Counted from the first letter of the stretch, positions 37,494 through 47,226 are shown. The stretch is DNA of 64,000 bases from Nitrospina sp. LS_NOB (GCA_001542995.1 LFLA01000022.1:1-64000), one strand, 5' to 3'. Made by a program: numbers and translations. The notes: generated from the sequence alone by a model not told the origin.

Positions 37494-38488
37494 TTTTTTT
37501 CCAGTTTCAAAATCCCTGGCTATTGCTATTCCTGTTGGCACTGCCCCTGCTTGCCTTTCAAGTGAGCAGAGGCCACCGGGCAACCGTGCATTTTTCATCT
37601 CTCGTTACCCTGAAAGCCCTACGCCCATCCCGAATCGATCTGTATGCAGGACTGCCGTTTATAATCCGTTTTTTAGCGCTGGCGCTTTTGATCATCGCCC
37701 TGGCCCGGCCACAGGAAGGACATAAGAGCACGGAAATTCTTTCAGTCGGAGTCGATATCATGCTGGCCCTGGACACCTCAGGAAGTATGCGGGCACTGGA
37801 CTTCATAGAAGAGGAAGAACGCATCACCCGGCTCGCTGTGGTGAAAGGAGTGGTCTCCGAATTCATCGACAACCGGCCCAACGACCGCATAGGCATGGTG
37901 GTGTTCGGCGAGCAGGCCTACACGCAATGCCCGTTGACCCTCGATCAAGGCATCCTGCAATCATTTTTAAGCAAGCTGGAGATTGGCATGGCCGGAGACT
38001 CCACAGCCATTGGTTCGGCCATCGGTATCGCCGTGAAGCGGCTCAAGGATCTGGACTCCGAATCCAAAGTCATCATTCTATTGACCGATGGCAGGAACAA
38101 TGCCGGGACACTGGCCCCGCTCCAAGCCGCCCAGACGGCCAAAACCTTCGGGATAAAAATCCACACCATTGGTGTCGGAACTAAAGGCAAGGCACCCTTT
38201 TTGGTCAACTCTATTTTCGGCCAACGCTATGTCTACCAGGAAGTGGATATCGATGAGACCACACTTCAGGAAATATCTAAAATTACCGGCGGCCAATATT
38301 TCCGGGCCACCGATCTGGAGTCCCTGAAAAATATTTACAAGCAGATAGATGAAATGGAAAAGTCGGAAGTCAAAGTGATCGACCATTCGGAGTACAAAGA
38401 ACTGTTCCACTATTTTCTGGTGCCGGGACTGGCCCTACTTTTATTGGAAATCGGTCTTTCCAATACCCTTTTAAGAAGGATTCCTTAG
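37490..38488 (+). CDS. batA: BatA-type von Willebrand factor A membrane protein
   Basis: A 332-residue protein with two N-terminal TM helices, a periplasmic or cytoplasmic VWA domain carrying an intact MIDAS (MLALDTSGSM and the T/D positions downstream, LLTDGRNNAG), and a C-terminal TM helix (YFLVPGLALLLLEIGL). Typical BatA (Bacteroides aerotolerance) length. Coupled to the gene upstream and three bases from batB. Confidence 0.92.
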   Translation: MIFFQFQNPWLLLFLLALPLLAFQVSRGHRATVHFSSLVTLKALRPSRIDLYAGLPFIIRFLALALLIIALARPQEGHKSTEILSVGVDIMLALDTSGSMRALDFIEEEERITRLAVVKGVVSEFIDNRPNDRIGMVVFGEQAYTQCPLTLDQGILQSFLSKLEIGMAGDSTAIGSAIGIAVKRLKDLDSESKVIILLTDGRNNAGTLAPLQAAQTAKTFGIKIHTIGVGTKGKAPFLVNSIFGQRYVYQEVDIDETTLQEISKITGGQYFRATDLESLKNIYKQIDEMEKSEVKVIDHSEYKELFHYFLVPGLALLLLEIGLSNTLLRRIP

Positions 38489-38491
38489 ATC

Positions 38492-39505
38492 ATGCGATTT
38501 GGCGCGCCCGGTTATTTTTATTTGTTGTGGAGCTTGATCCCGGTGATTTTTTTCATGGTGTGGGGCATGAGAAAGAAACACCAGCTCACGTTGAAGTTTT
38601 GCGGCAATCCTTTGCTACCGAAGTTGGTCCACCCCGGCGTGGAAAAACGACATCACAGTAAAACTGTCTTCATCGTTCTGGCTGTGCTTTTTATTATGCT
38701 TTCCCTCACTCAACCACGGTGGGGCTACCAATGGGAAGACCTGCATCAGCGCGGGGTCGATATCATCGTCGCTCTGGATGTTTCCAGCAGCATGCTGGCT
38801 GAAGACATTAAACCCAATCGCCTTGAGAGGGCCAAACGAAAAATCTCCGATCTTCTGGATATGCTGGAGGGAGACCGAATCGGACTGGTTGCTTTTGCCG
38901 GTACTTCATTCGTCCAGTGCCCGCTGACTCTCGACTATGGTGCCGCAAGAATATTTCTTTCCGCCATTGACACACAGTTGATTCCTGTGCAGGGAACCGC
39001 CATCGGCAATGCTATCCAGACTTCCGTCAAAGCGTTTCGCACTCAGGAGAAAAAATCCAAAGCCCTGATTTTGATCACTGACGGAGAAGATCAAACAGGA
39101 AAAGCCCACGCAGCCGCAAAATCGGCAGGCGAGCAAGGCGTAAAAATATATACCATTGGAATTGGTGGAAAAATAGGTGCCCCCCTGCCCGACCTTTCCG
39201 GCAATGGCGGATTCAGAAAAAATCAGCAGGGAGAAGTCATTCTCTCAAAACTTGACGAGACGACCCTTCAGCAGATCGCGCTGGAGACGGGCGGAAGTTA
39301 CGTCCGCTCCGTCACTGGGGACATCGATTTAAAAACCATTTATCAAGACCAGATCAAAAAGCATATCGAGAAAAAAGAATTGAAGTCAGAACGTCGCAAA
39401 ATCTGGCAGGAGCGTTTTCAATGGTTCATTTTCGTAGCACTCATTTCCCTGGTCATCGAAACCTGTTTATCCGAAAGAAAACCGCTGGAAAAACCCAAAA
39501 TTTAG
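38492..39505 (+). CDS. batB: BatB-type von Willebrand factor A membrane protein
   Basis: A 337-residue BatA paralogue with TM helices near 8-22 and 55-70, MIDAS motif IVALDVSSSM, LITDGEDQTG and a C-terminal TM helix. It closes the first half of the Bat cluster. A separate promoter follows before the BI-1 gene. Confidence 0.92.
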   Translation: MRFGAPGYFYLLWSLIPVIFFMVWGMRKKHQLTLKFCGNPLLPKLVHPGVEKRHHSKTVFIVLAVLFIMLSLTQPRWGYQWEDLHQRGVDIIVALDVSSSMLAEDIKPNRLERAKRKISDLLDMLEGDRIGLVAFAGTSFVQCPLTLDYGAARIFLSAIDTQLIPVQGTAIGNAIQTSVKAFRTQEKKSKALILITDGEDQTGKAHAAAKSAGEQGVKIYTIGIGGKIGAPLPDLSGNGGFRKNQQGEVILSKLDETTLQQIALETGGSYVRSVTGDIDLKTIYQDQIKKHIEKKELKSERRKIWQERFQWFIFVALISLVIETCLSERKPLEKPKI

Positions 39506-39572
39506 TCTGCATTCCCCATCTCAATTTTGGTAAAATGTATTTAGACTTATGAAAAGTTGGGGTTTAACCACC

Positions 39573-39601
39573 TTGACAAGCGGTATACGCGGTTTTATTT
39601 G
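39573..39601 (+). promoter_or_regulatory. Candidate sigma-70 promoter for the BI-1 family gene
   Basis: TTGACA (39573-39578), 17-base spacer containing the palindromic GCGGTATACGC, then TATTTG (39596-39601). Fifty-odd bases before the ATG at 39655, which has an AAAGGAAA ribosome-binding site. Confidence 0.5.
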
Positions 39602-39654
39602 ATACAAGAGCCGGCATAAACGGCTGCGTTTAATACATACGAAAGGAAAAAATA

Positions 39655-40356
39655 ATGGATAGTTCACCTAGAACCATGAGCATGGATGCCGTTGCCGCAG
39701 AGCAACAGCGGTTCATGGTGCGTGTCTATAACTGGATGACTGCCGGACTGGCTATAACCGGCTTCATGGCTTTTTATATTTCCAGCAGCCCGGCAATAAT
39801 GGATATCATTTTCGGCAATGCCATTATACCGATTGTCCTCATCATTGCACAGATAGGACTTGTTTTCTGGCTGGCGTCAAGAGTCATGCAAATGAGTGCA
39901 AGCCAGGCGACCGGTGTTTTCATGCTCTATGCGGGCCTGACGGGTATCACTTTTTCCGCAATATTCGTGGTTTATACGGCGTCATCTATTACCTCCACAT
40001 TTTTGGTCACAGCGGGCACCTTTGGCGCCATGAGCCTGTACGGTTATACGACCAAAAAGGACCTGACTTCTTGGGGAAGCTTTCTCTTTATGGGATTGAT
40101 CGGAATCATCATTGCTTCGGTGGTGAATATGTTCATGCAAAGCTCCATGATGCACACAATCATCACTTATGCCGGAGTGCTGATCTTTGTCGGGCTGACT
40201 GCCTATGACACACAGAAGATCAAAGAGATGAATATTCTCGGCAATGAAGGCACCGATGAAGACACTAAAGAAGCCATATCAGGGGCATTAACTCTATACT
40301 TGGACTTCATCAACCTGTTCCTTATGCTCCTCAGGCTTATGGGAGACAGAAGGTAA
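39655..40356 (+). CDS. BAX inhibitor-1 (BI-1/YccA) family membrane protein
   Basis: A 233-residue protein with seven hydrophobic segments and the family motifs: N-terminal FMVRVYNWMTAGLAITGFMA, GLTGITFSAIF, and the end YDTQKIKEM. C-terminal SGALTLYLDFINLFLMLLRL is typical. Members conduct or regulate Ca2+ or modulate FtsH proteolysis. It interrupts the Bat cluster between batB and the TPR gene and seems to have its own promoter. Confidence 0.93.
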   Translation: MDSSPRTMSMDAVAAEQQRFMVRVYNWMTAGLAITGFMAFYISSSPAIMDIIFGNAIIPIVLIIAQIGLVFWLASRVMQMSASQATGVFMLYAGLTGITFSAIFVVYTASSITSTFLVTAGTFGAMSLYGYTTKKDLTSWGSFLFMGLIGIIIASVVNMFMQSSMMHTIITYAGVLIFVGLTAYDTQKIKEMNILGNEGTDEDTKEAISGALTLYLDFINLFLMLLRLMGDRR

Positions 40357-40381
40357 GTTGGATCATTTCAATTTGGAAAGT

Positions 40382-40403
40382 TCCCGGCTCCCTCGAGCCG
40401 GGA
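40382..40403 (+). other. Perfect intercistronic hairpin
   Basis: CCCGGCTC-CCTC-GAGCCGGG, extended by a T-A pair, lies between the BI-1 stop and the TPR gene ATG at 40430. There is no T run, so it is more likely an mRNA stabiliser or partial terminator. Its presence argues against the in-frame TTG at 40358 as the start of the next gene. Confidence 0.7.
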
Positions 40404-40429
40404 GCACCCATTCTCCAGTTTCTAAAATT

Positions 40430-41179
40430 ATGGTTTGGAATCTTCCGGCCAAAAATCTTATCCCTGTCGTCTTTTTTCTCATTTGGTCCCTGCCCTTGAC
40501 CGGTTTTGCCGAATCGGTAAATTCAAAAATGCGGGAGGGTATTTCCCAATATCACGAAGGGGAGTTTAAGGAATCCGTTAAAAATTTCTCTTCGGCGCGC
40601 GCCGGTCGCCCTGAAGATTCACGCATCGCCTATAACCTGGGCAACGCGCACTATAAGGAAGGGAAGTTTGAGGAAGCGCTCCAGGCCTACACCCAATCTA
40701 CTTTGGACAAAAAGAACCCGGACATCAGGAAAAATTCGATCTACAACACCGGCAACACCATGGTGAAGTTGGGAAAACTGGAAGAAGCCGAATCGGCTTA
40801 TAAAAAAGTTCTGGTGCTCGATCCCGGCGACATGGACGCCAAATACAATTTAGAATACGTCCGCCAGCAGTTAAAGGATAAAGAAAAGCAAAAACAGGAT
40901 TCCCAGCAAGAAGATGACCCTTCTGAAAAAGAACAAGCCGAAAACCAGCAACCGAAAAATGAAAACGGCGAGCAGGAAGGGGATCAGCCTCCCCCGCCTG
41001 ACAATGCCGATTCTGAGAGCAAGGAAAATTCCGACCAACCCGGGAAGTCCGCAATGGAAGCAGAAATCTCTGAGGAAGAAGCCGAACGGATATTGGAAGG
41101 ACTCACCGAAGATTTAAAAAACATCAGCCGCATGCAGGCCAGAAAAATGAAGTCCGAATATCAGGGAAACGACTGGTAA
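40430..41179 (+). CDS. batC: BatC-like TPR protein
   Basis: A 249-residue exported protein: signal peptide (NLIPVVFFLIWSLPLTGFA), three TPRs (RIAYNLGNAHYKEGKFEEAL, YNTGNTMVKLGKLEEAESAY) and a long acidic, glutamine-rich tail from about 150. Start chosen at ATG 40430, which directly precedes the signal sequence. Two bases before batD. The symbol is given by position and domain plan. Confidence 0.85.
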   Translation: MVWNLPAKNLIPVVFFLIWSLPLTGFAESVNSKMREGISQYHEGEFKESVKNFSSARAGRPEDSRIAYNLGNAHYKEGKFEEALQAYTQSTLDKKNPDIRKNSIYNTGNTMVKLGKLEEAESAYKKVLVLDPGDMDAKYNLEYVRQQLKDKEKQKQDSQQEDDPSEKEQAENQQPKNENGEQEGDQPPPPDNADSESKENSDQPGKSAMEAEISEEEAERILEGLTEDLKNISRMQARKMKSEYQGNDW

Positions 41180-41181
41180 AA

Positions 41182-42966
41182 ATGAAAATATTTTCAGGCG
41201 TGTTTAAAAAAGTCGCGTTGTTCACCCTTTTCTTGATTCCCATGCTCAGCACCCTGAGCTTTGGCCAGAATATCTCCGTCACAGCAACGGTCGACAAGAA
41301 CCGTTTGACTCTGGAAGACGTCCTGCAGCTTTCCATAGTCATTCAGGGAACCCAGAACACGCCTCCTCCCGAACTGCCGTCTTTGCCGGATTTCAGGATT
41401 ACTTCGGCAGGCACATCTTCCTCCACTCAGTACATCAATACCCAGCGAAGTGTTTCCATCACCTATAATTACCGGCTGACTCCCATGAACACCGGGACTA
41501 TCGTAATCGGTTCGGCACGGGTGCGGGCAAACGGAAAAACTTACTCCACCCAACCCATAACGATTGAAGTTCTAAAACCGTCCAAGCGTCAATCTGCTGA
41601 AAGCAAAGCCGCGTTTGCTGAAGCCACTCTGTCGAGCAAGAAAGCCTATATTGGAGAACAACTGGTCTATACTTTCCGATTATTTCATCGAGTTGAAGCC
41701 AAAAATCTGGATTTAAAACTGCCCTTTGATAAGATCTGGTTCGATAAGGAAGAACTTGGAGAACCCAACGCATATATCAAAGTCGTGAACGGACTTCAAT
41801 ATCATGTGCAAGAACTATCAATAGCCCTCTTCCCTCTAAAAAAAGGAAGACTAAAAATTCCAGCCGCAATTATTGAACTGGATCTTTTGCACAAGACACA
41901 AAACCGCTCAAGACAGGACCCTTTCAGCCGTTTTTTTGGCCGGCGTACTCAGGCCGAGCATAAGATTCTGCGATCGCAACCTATTTCGATTGAGGTTCTG
42001 CCTCTGCCCGATGGAGCACCAAAAGGATTTAAAAATTTAATCGGACAATTCAGGATTTCAGCAGAAGTTGGGAAAAGGGACCTTGAAGTCGGGGACACCA
42101 CCACTCTGACGGTGACCGTTTCAGGACAAGGAAATGTCCGGGATATATCCTTTGAGGAACCGGATTTAAGAAATTATTTTAAAATATATCCGGACAAACC
42201 CGAATTCAGCCAAACCGTTCAGAACAACCAGATCAGGGGAGAAAAGGTTTTTAAGTTTGCTCTGGTACCTCTCGAAGCAGGAAACAGAACCCTGCCAAAA
42301 TTTTCCATGGCCTATTTTGATTCAGCAAACGCCCAATACCGTATCACCGAAACCCGACCTATTTCTTTAACCATAAGACCCTCTTCCATAAAAGAAGAAC
42401 TCAATCTGGTTCAGTCCGGACAACAAAATCTACCTATGGTCAAACCTGAAATTGAAACTCTTGGCACAGATATCTTGCCCATCTACACCGAACTGGATAA
42501 ATTTCAAAATAACGGTTCTTACTCTTCCGCATTCATTGCAGCCGGTTTTGGGTCGCCGGTGGTTCTTTTCATCATTTCAGCGTTCTTGATAAAACGACAG
42601 AATCGGATGAAGTATGACATGGCTTTTTATCGGCGTCGCAATGCCTATAAAAACGCCAGCCAGCGCTTAAAACAAATATCGGAGCATTCCGATCTTTCCG
42701 CTCCCAAAGAATTTGCCCGCGAGCTATCAGAAATTCTGCGGGAATACATCGGCGACAAGTTGAACCTGCAGGGCAAAGCCATCACCGCTGAGGAAGTGGA
42801 GGCTCGCCTGAAAGAATCGCATTACGAACCCGGGCAGGCTGAAGGCACGCGAAGGCTTCTTGAAAAATGCGAGACCCTGCAATATGCCCCCATGACCCGT
42901 GGCAGCACAAAGGAACTACTCGGCGAATCTGAAAAGATGATCAAAGTGTTGGAGAAGCAATCATGA
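41182..42966 (+). CDS. batD: BatD, oxygen-tolerance family protein
   Basis: A 594-residue exported protein. Signal peptide ending FGQ, then tandem beta-sandwich domains (VTATVDKNRLTLEDVLQLSI, EVGKRDLEVGDTTTLTVTVS), a TM helix near 455-475 (AGFGSPVVLFIISAFLI) and a helical cytoplasmic tail. This is the BatD/PF13584 plan. Its stop overlaps the start of the next gene by four bases. Confidence 0.93.
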   Translation: MKIFSGVFKKVALFTLFLIPMLSTLSFGQNISVTATVDKNRLTLEDVLQLSIVIQGTQNTPPPELPSLPDFRITSAGTSSSTQYINTQRSVSITYNYRLTPMNTGTIVIGSARVRANGKTYSTQPITIEVLKPSKRQSAESKAAFAEATLSSKKAYIGEQLVYTFRLFHRVEAKNLDLKLPFDKIWFDKEELGEPNAYIKVVNGLQYHVQELSIALFPLKKGRLKIPAAIIELDLLHKTQNRSRQDPFSRFFGRRTQAEHKILRSQPISIEVLPLPDGAPKGFKNLIGQFRISAEVGKRDLEVGDTTTLTVTVSGQGNVRDISFEEPDLRNYFKIYPDKPEFSQTVQNNQIRGEKVFKFALVPLEAGNRTLPKFSMAYFDSANAQYRITETRPISLTIRPSSIKEELNLVQSGQQNLPMVKPEIETLGTDILPIYTELDKFQNNGSYSSAFIAAGFGSPVVLFIISAFLIKRQNRMKYDMAFYRRRNAYKNASQRLKQISEHSDLSAPKEFARELSEILREYIGDKLNLQGKAITAEEVEARLKESHYEPGQAEGTRRLLEKCETLQYAPMTRGSTKELLGESEKMIKVLEKQS

Positions 42967-43706
42967 AACACGCTTTAGCGTTCTTTTTATTTCTTGTGCT
43001 GACGCTCTCTACCAGCCTGCCGACAGAAGCCTCTGACTATTTAAATGAGATCGTTCGCGCCAACGGCTTGTACGCTGAAAAGCATTATGCCGAGTCTGCC
43101 CAGGCTTACGAATCTTTAATCGATAAAGGGGTGCAGAATGGATATCTGTATTACAACCTGGGGAATGCTTATATCAGGATGGGAAAAACAGGGCCTGCGG
43201 TTTTAAATTATGTCCGTGCCCTAAAATGGATTCCGCGAGATGAAAACCTGGAAGCCAATTTAAAATTTGCCATTCAACAAACCCGGGACAAAATAGAGCT
43301 CCCGCCTCCCGGAACGCTGAATGTCCTGCTGTTCTGGGTCCACGATTTAAATTTTCACGAACTGGTTGTTTTTACCATAGGCTTGAATATCATTTTTTGG
43401 GTCAACCTGGCCCTGTGGATGTATTTTCCTTTCCTGAAAGTCGTTCGCAACGCCCTGCTATGTTTTCTTTTCCTGTCATTTGTTTCAATTGGAGTTAAAA
43501 TTAAGAATGAATCCGATTTGAAACTGGGAGTGGTTCTGGCTGAAAATGTCGAAGTGAAGTCCGGGCGCGCTGGAGATGCGGTTACTCTATTTCAGTTACA
43601 CGAAGGTGCCTTGGTTACCGTCACCGGCAAACATGACAACTGGCTGGAAATTCGTCTCAACGATGAACAAAAAGGCTGGGTTCCGCAAAACTCCCTGGGA
43701 ACCTGA
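42963..43706 (+). CDS. batE: BatE-like TPR and SH3 domain membrane protein
   Basis: A 247-residue protein: signal peptide (ALAFFLFLVLTLSTSLPTEA), TPR pair (LYYNLGNAYIRMGKTGPAVL), two TM helices (VVFTIGLNIIFWVNLALWM and ALLCFLFLSFVSIGV), and a C-terminal bacterial SH3 domain (NWLEIRLNDEQKGWVPQNSL). Last member of the Bat cluster. Confidence 0.88.
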   Translation: MKHALAFFLFLVLTLSTSLPTEASDYLNEIVRANGLYAEKHYAESAQAYESLIDKGVQNGYLYYNLGNAYIRMGKTGPAVLNYVRALKWIPRDENLEANLKFAIQQTRDKIELPPPGTLNVLLFWVHDLNFHELVVFTIGLNIIFWVNLALWMYFPFLKVVRNALLCFLFLSFVSIGVKIKNESDLKLGVVLAENVEVKSGRAGDAVTLFQLHEGALVTVTGKHDNWLEIRLNDEQKGWVPQNSLGT

Positions 43707-43727
43707 ACCCACCACGGAGCAGAAGCC

Positions 43728-45929
43728 ATGAGGGTTAAATTACCCCGCAGTGCAGGTGGCTGGGGCACCATTCGCTATTCGCTTAAAATGGCGCTTCGGG
43801 CCGGCGGATTGTGGCCCATGCTTAAGGCGCTATCTTCCCGCAATAACTGCAAAAGTTGTGCGTTAGGAATGGGTGGACAAAAAGGCGGGATGCGTGATGA
43901 AAAGGGCCACTTTCCCGCTGTGTGCAACAAGTCTTTCATGGCCCAGGCCTCGGACATGCAAGGGGCCGTGCCGGAAGATTTTTTCAATCAACACGATATA
44001 GTCACCCTTTCGAAATGGTCTCCCCGCGAACTGGAATTGAGCGGACGTTTGACCCAACCCGTTCTCTGTGAAGCTGACGATTACCAATACCGTTCCATAA
44101 CCTGGTCGGAAGCCTTTGACCGGGTGGTCGATAAACTCAAGGAAACATCCGCCGATCGGTCATTCTTTTATGCCAGCGGGCGTTCCTCCAATGAAGCGGG
44201 TTTTCTCCTGCAACTTTTTGCCAGACTCTATGGTACCAACAACATTAATAACTGCTCGTACTATTGCCATCAAGCTTCGGGGGTTGGACTTAACCAAAGT
44301 CTTGGAACCAGCACCGCTACCGTTGAGCTTGACGATCTTGATCACGCCGACCTGATTTTTCTGATTGGAGCCAACCCCGCCTCCAACCACCCGCGCTTCA
44401 TGCGTATTCTCATGGATGTTCGCCGACGTGGCGGACAAGTGATCGTGGTCAACCCGGCTAGAGAACGCGGACTGGAAAATTTCAGTGTCCCGTCAGATAT
44501 ACGGAGCCTGTTGTTCGGTTCAGAAATTGCCAGCCTCTACCTGCAACCCCATATAGGCGGAGACATAGCGCTTTTCAAGGGCATTGCTAAAGCTCTGCTG
44601 GAGTTGAATCCCGGATCACTGGACCAAAACTTTATCAGCAGCCATACGCGAGGCTTTGCCGCAGTTGAAGAGGAACTCAAAACAGAATCATGGGAGACTT
44701 TGGAGTCCGCTTGTGGAATTTCACGTGAAGACATAGAAAAAACTGCCGATATTTATTCCAAAAGCGAAAACACCGTGTTTACCTGGGCAATGGGAATCAC
44801 CCACCATGCATTTGGAGTGAACAATGTCCAGGCTATCGTCAACCTCGCACTCATGCGGGGAATGGTGGGCAAAAAACATGCCGGACTCCTGCCCTTGAGG
44901 GGGCACAGCAATGTGCAGGGAATTGGCTCTATAGGTTTTACTCCGCAGCTAAAACAGGCCGTGCTGGACAACCTGGAATCCAGGTATCCGGTGACCCTGC
45001 CCACAGAGCCGGGTCTCGACACCCTGGCGTGTTTGGAAGCCGCCAACAACAGAGAATTTGATTTTGCCTGGTGTCTGGGAGGCAATTTGTATGGTTCCAA
45101 TCCGGATTCCCAGTTCGCCCAGACGGCTCTTGCCAAAATTGGTTTCAGTCTTTTTCTTAATACCACCTTGAATCAGGGGCATTTTCTCGGGTGCGGCCGA
45201 ACCAGTCTCATTCTTCCCGTCCTGGCCAGAGATGAAGAACCGGAACCGACAACACAAGAAAGTATGTTTAGTTATATAAGGCTCAGTGACGGAGGCCTAA
45301 ATCGTTATTCGGGACCCAGGAGCGAGGTGAAAATAATAGCGGAAATAGCTCGGCGGGTTCTGGGAGATTCCCCGCTGCCGTGGCAATCTTTAAGCAAAAC
45401 GGGGAACATCCGGGAAGTCATCAGCGCCGTCGTTCCAGGCTTCGAACCCTTGAAAAATATTGACCAGACAGGAAAGGAATTCCATATTAATGGAAGAATC
45501 CTCCATACTCCGAAGTTTCCTCTGCCTGATGGCAAAGCCTGTTTTAAAGTCTGCCCTATTCCTGCCGTCAGGGGAAACGAGGAAAGTAAGGAAAACAGCT
45601 TTATTTTAATGACCGTTCGCTCAGAAGGACAATTCAACACCGTGGTTTATGAGACAGAAGACCGATATCGTGGAGTCTCGTCCCGCAATGTTGTTTTAAT
45701 GAACGAAGAGGACATAAAAAGAATTGGATTGAACCAAGGCGACTCGGTAACAGTAAAAAATGATACAGGGATTATGACCGGGCAAAAATTACTGGCTTAT
45801 CCCATCAAACCGGGAAACATTATGATGTACTATCCTGAAAGCAACATTCTGGTACCGCGCCAATCTGACCCTCAATCGAAAACCCCTTCGTTCAAATCTA
45901 TCGAAGTATTTTTGGAAAAACAGTTATGA
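43728..45929 (+). CDS. FdhF/YdeP-family molybdopterin oxidoreductase
   Basis: A 733-residue DMSO-reductase superfamily protein. The YdeP/FdhF-like N-terminus has NNCKSCALGMGGQKGG, then FYASGRSSNEAGFLLQLFAR, NNCSYYCHQASGVGLNQSLG, LIFLIGANPASNHPRFM and a C-terminal molybdopterin-dinucleotide binding domain (FNTVVYETEDRYRGVSSRN). Signal peptide and Tat motif absent, so cytoplasmic. The substrate is unknown; E. coli YdeP is linked to acid resistance. It follows batE by 21 bases and overlaps the POTRA gene by four bases. Confidence 0.9.
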   Translation: MRVKLPRSAGGWGTIRYSLKMALRAGGLWPMLKALSSRNNCKSCALGMGGQKGGMRDEKGHFPAVCNKSFMAQASDMQGAVPEDFFNQHDIVTLSKWSPRELELSGRLTQPVLCEADDYQYRSITWSEAFDRVVDKLKETSADRSFFYASGRSSNEAGFLLQLFARLYGTNNINNCSYYCHQASGVGLNQSLGTSTATVELDDLDHADLIFLIGANPASNHPRFMRILMDVRRRGGQVIVVNPARERGLENFSVPSDIRSLLFGSEIASLYLQPHIGGDIALFKGIAKALLELNPGSLDQNFISSHTRGFAAVEEELKTESWETLESACGISREDIEKTADIYSKSENTVFTWAMGITHHAFGVNNVQAIVNLALMRGMVGKKHAGLLPLRGHSNVQGIGSIGFTPQLKQAVLDNLESRYPVTLPTEPGLDTLACLEAANNREFDFAWCLGGNLYGSNPDSQFAQTALAKIGFSLFLNTTLNQGHFLGCGRTSLILPVLARDEEPEPTTQESMFSYIRLSDGGLNRYSGPRSEVKIIAEIARRVLGDSPLPWQSLSKTGNIREVISAVVPGFEPLKNIDQTGKEFHINGRILHTPKFPLPDGKACFKVCPIPAVRGNEESKENSFILMTVRSEGQFNTVVYETEDRYRGVSSRNVVLMNEEDIKRIGLNQGDSVTVKNDTGIMTGQKLLAYPIKPGNIMMYYPESNILVPRQSDPQSKTPSFKSIEVFLEKQL

Positions 45930-46710
45930 AATCAAACCGCGCTTTCCATTCCCAAGGCTATTTGTTGTTAGCACTTTTTTTGTCGGGTCTTTTTCTGATG
46001 GTGCCGGAAATATCTGTAGCTGAAAACTCCAGGCCCTTTGTAAAAAAATCCGGGTTGTAGGCAATACCCTCATCGACCCTTATGATATAAATACTTATAT
46101 TGATTTGGGAAATGGACTCAACATGACCCCGGAAATCATGGATCTCGCTGTAAGTGAATTGAAGGCCAACTATAGTTTTCATGGGTATCCCTCTATTGGC
46201 GCCTATTCTATTCTTAGAGTTAAAAACTGGGTCATGACCATAAAGGTTGATGAAGAGAATGAATACCGCTGGGGCAAGCCCCGCGCTGAAAGAGCTGTGC
46301 TCAAGCGGGCTTTTCTCCACGACATCACCCTCACTAAATTTAAAAAACAGAAAATCATAAAAACCCTGTTGAAGGGCTACCAAAAACAAAGGAAAATTGA
46401 AGATATTGTGGCTGGGTTCCTTGTGGAAAAACAGAGAAACCGTATAGAGGAAATTCTGTCGCAAAAGAGAGCGGTGATGCGGGAAAATATCGCCAGCAAG
46501 GTCAAAGAGTTTCAGACGATAAAGAAAAATTTGGAGGAACAGGAAACCCGAAGAGTTACAGAAATGAGGGATCGAATGCTATCCGCCGGACTTAAAAAAA
46601 TAGATGATTCGGCTGAAGGACGCCCGAAAATGATTTCTGATGAATACACCGATCTGGATATGTTTCTGGATAACGCAATGTTTGAAGAAATGCTGAATCC
46701 CGGACTTTAG
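45926..46710 (+). CDS. Secreted POTRA-domain protein without a barrel, needs a -1 frameshift
   Basis: ATG at 45926 overlaps the upstream stop (ATGA) and encodes a signal peptide (LLLALFLSGLFLMVPEISVA). At GTA AAA AAA TCC (A7, 46042-46048) the frame soon reaches TAG. In the -1 frame the protein continues IRVVGNTLIDPYDINTYIDL and ANYSFHGYPSIGAY to a stop at 46710. The joined product of about 261 residues has a POTRA-like fold (GNTL, then YxxxGYP) and a long charged helical tail, but no outer-membrane barrel. Slippage on A AAA AAA, or a missing A in the assembly, would restore it. Confidence 0.65.
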
Positions 46711-46717
46711 TCCTTTT

Positions 46718-47128
46718 TCAGCTCAACGCAGAGAGAAACCCTTGGATCTGGGCCTTTTTCTTGGCATCCCCTTCCCTGTGAATCGCAATCACCTTTTCTA
46801 CCACCCCTTTTAATTTCCTATCCTGCATCATAAACATAAAGTCTTCATAAAGATCCGACTGTTGTGTTGATTTGTCGACTCAAGGGACCAGTTTCCTGTT
46901 CACCGGACCTTCACCATTTAACAACCAATAAATATTTAAATCAGTATAGATGGACAAATTCACCAAGGTGGTCGCCGAGGGCAAAGATTTATCATTTTCC
47001 AAATCAGAAAGCGAACCCTGTGAAACCTTGATCAAACGAGACAATTCCATCAGTTTTAATGGGACGGATTTCCTCCATGCCCTCAATCGCTTTCCGGTGG
47101 TTTTCTGCTTCTCAATTTGACTACTCAT
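46718..47128 (-). pseudogene. XRE-family HTH regulator interrupted by an in-frame UGA
   Basis: The first 82 residues (from ATG 47128) are an XRE helix-turn-helix domain (MELSRLIKVSQGSLSDLEND, then NIYWLLNGEGP). TGA at 46880-46882 ends it. The same frame continues without further stops for 53 codons (SDLYEDFMFMMQDRKLKGVV and AKKKAQIQGFLSALS) to TGA at 46718, which looks like the normal C-terminal helical part of such regulators. It may be a nonsense mutation, a sequencing error, or readthrough. The HTH alone could still bind DNA. Confidence 0.65.
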
Positions 47129-47226
47129 GGTAAACAATCTCCCGTAAAGATGGTCCTGCCTGGTTGAAAGATCGTAAAGCGATAATGGCTCGCATTAGCA
47201 ACCTAAAATCATCATAGGGATATCGT

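Noticed and set aside
40358-40429. TTG start for the BatC-like gene
   Set aside because: It would place a hairpin-coded, proline-rich leader before a normal signal peptide; ATG 40430 begins the signal sequence directly.
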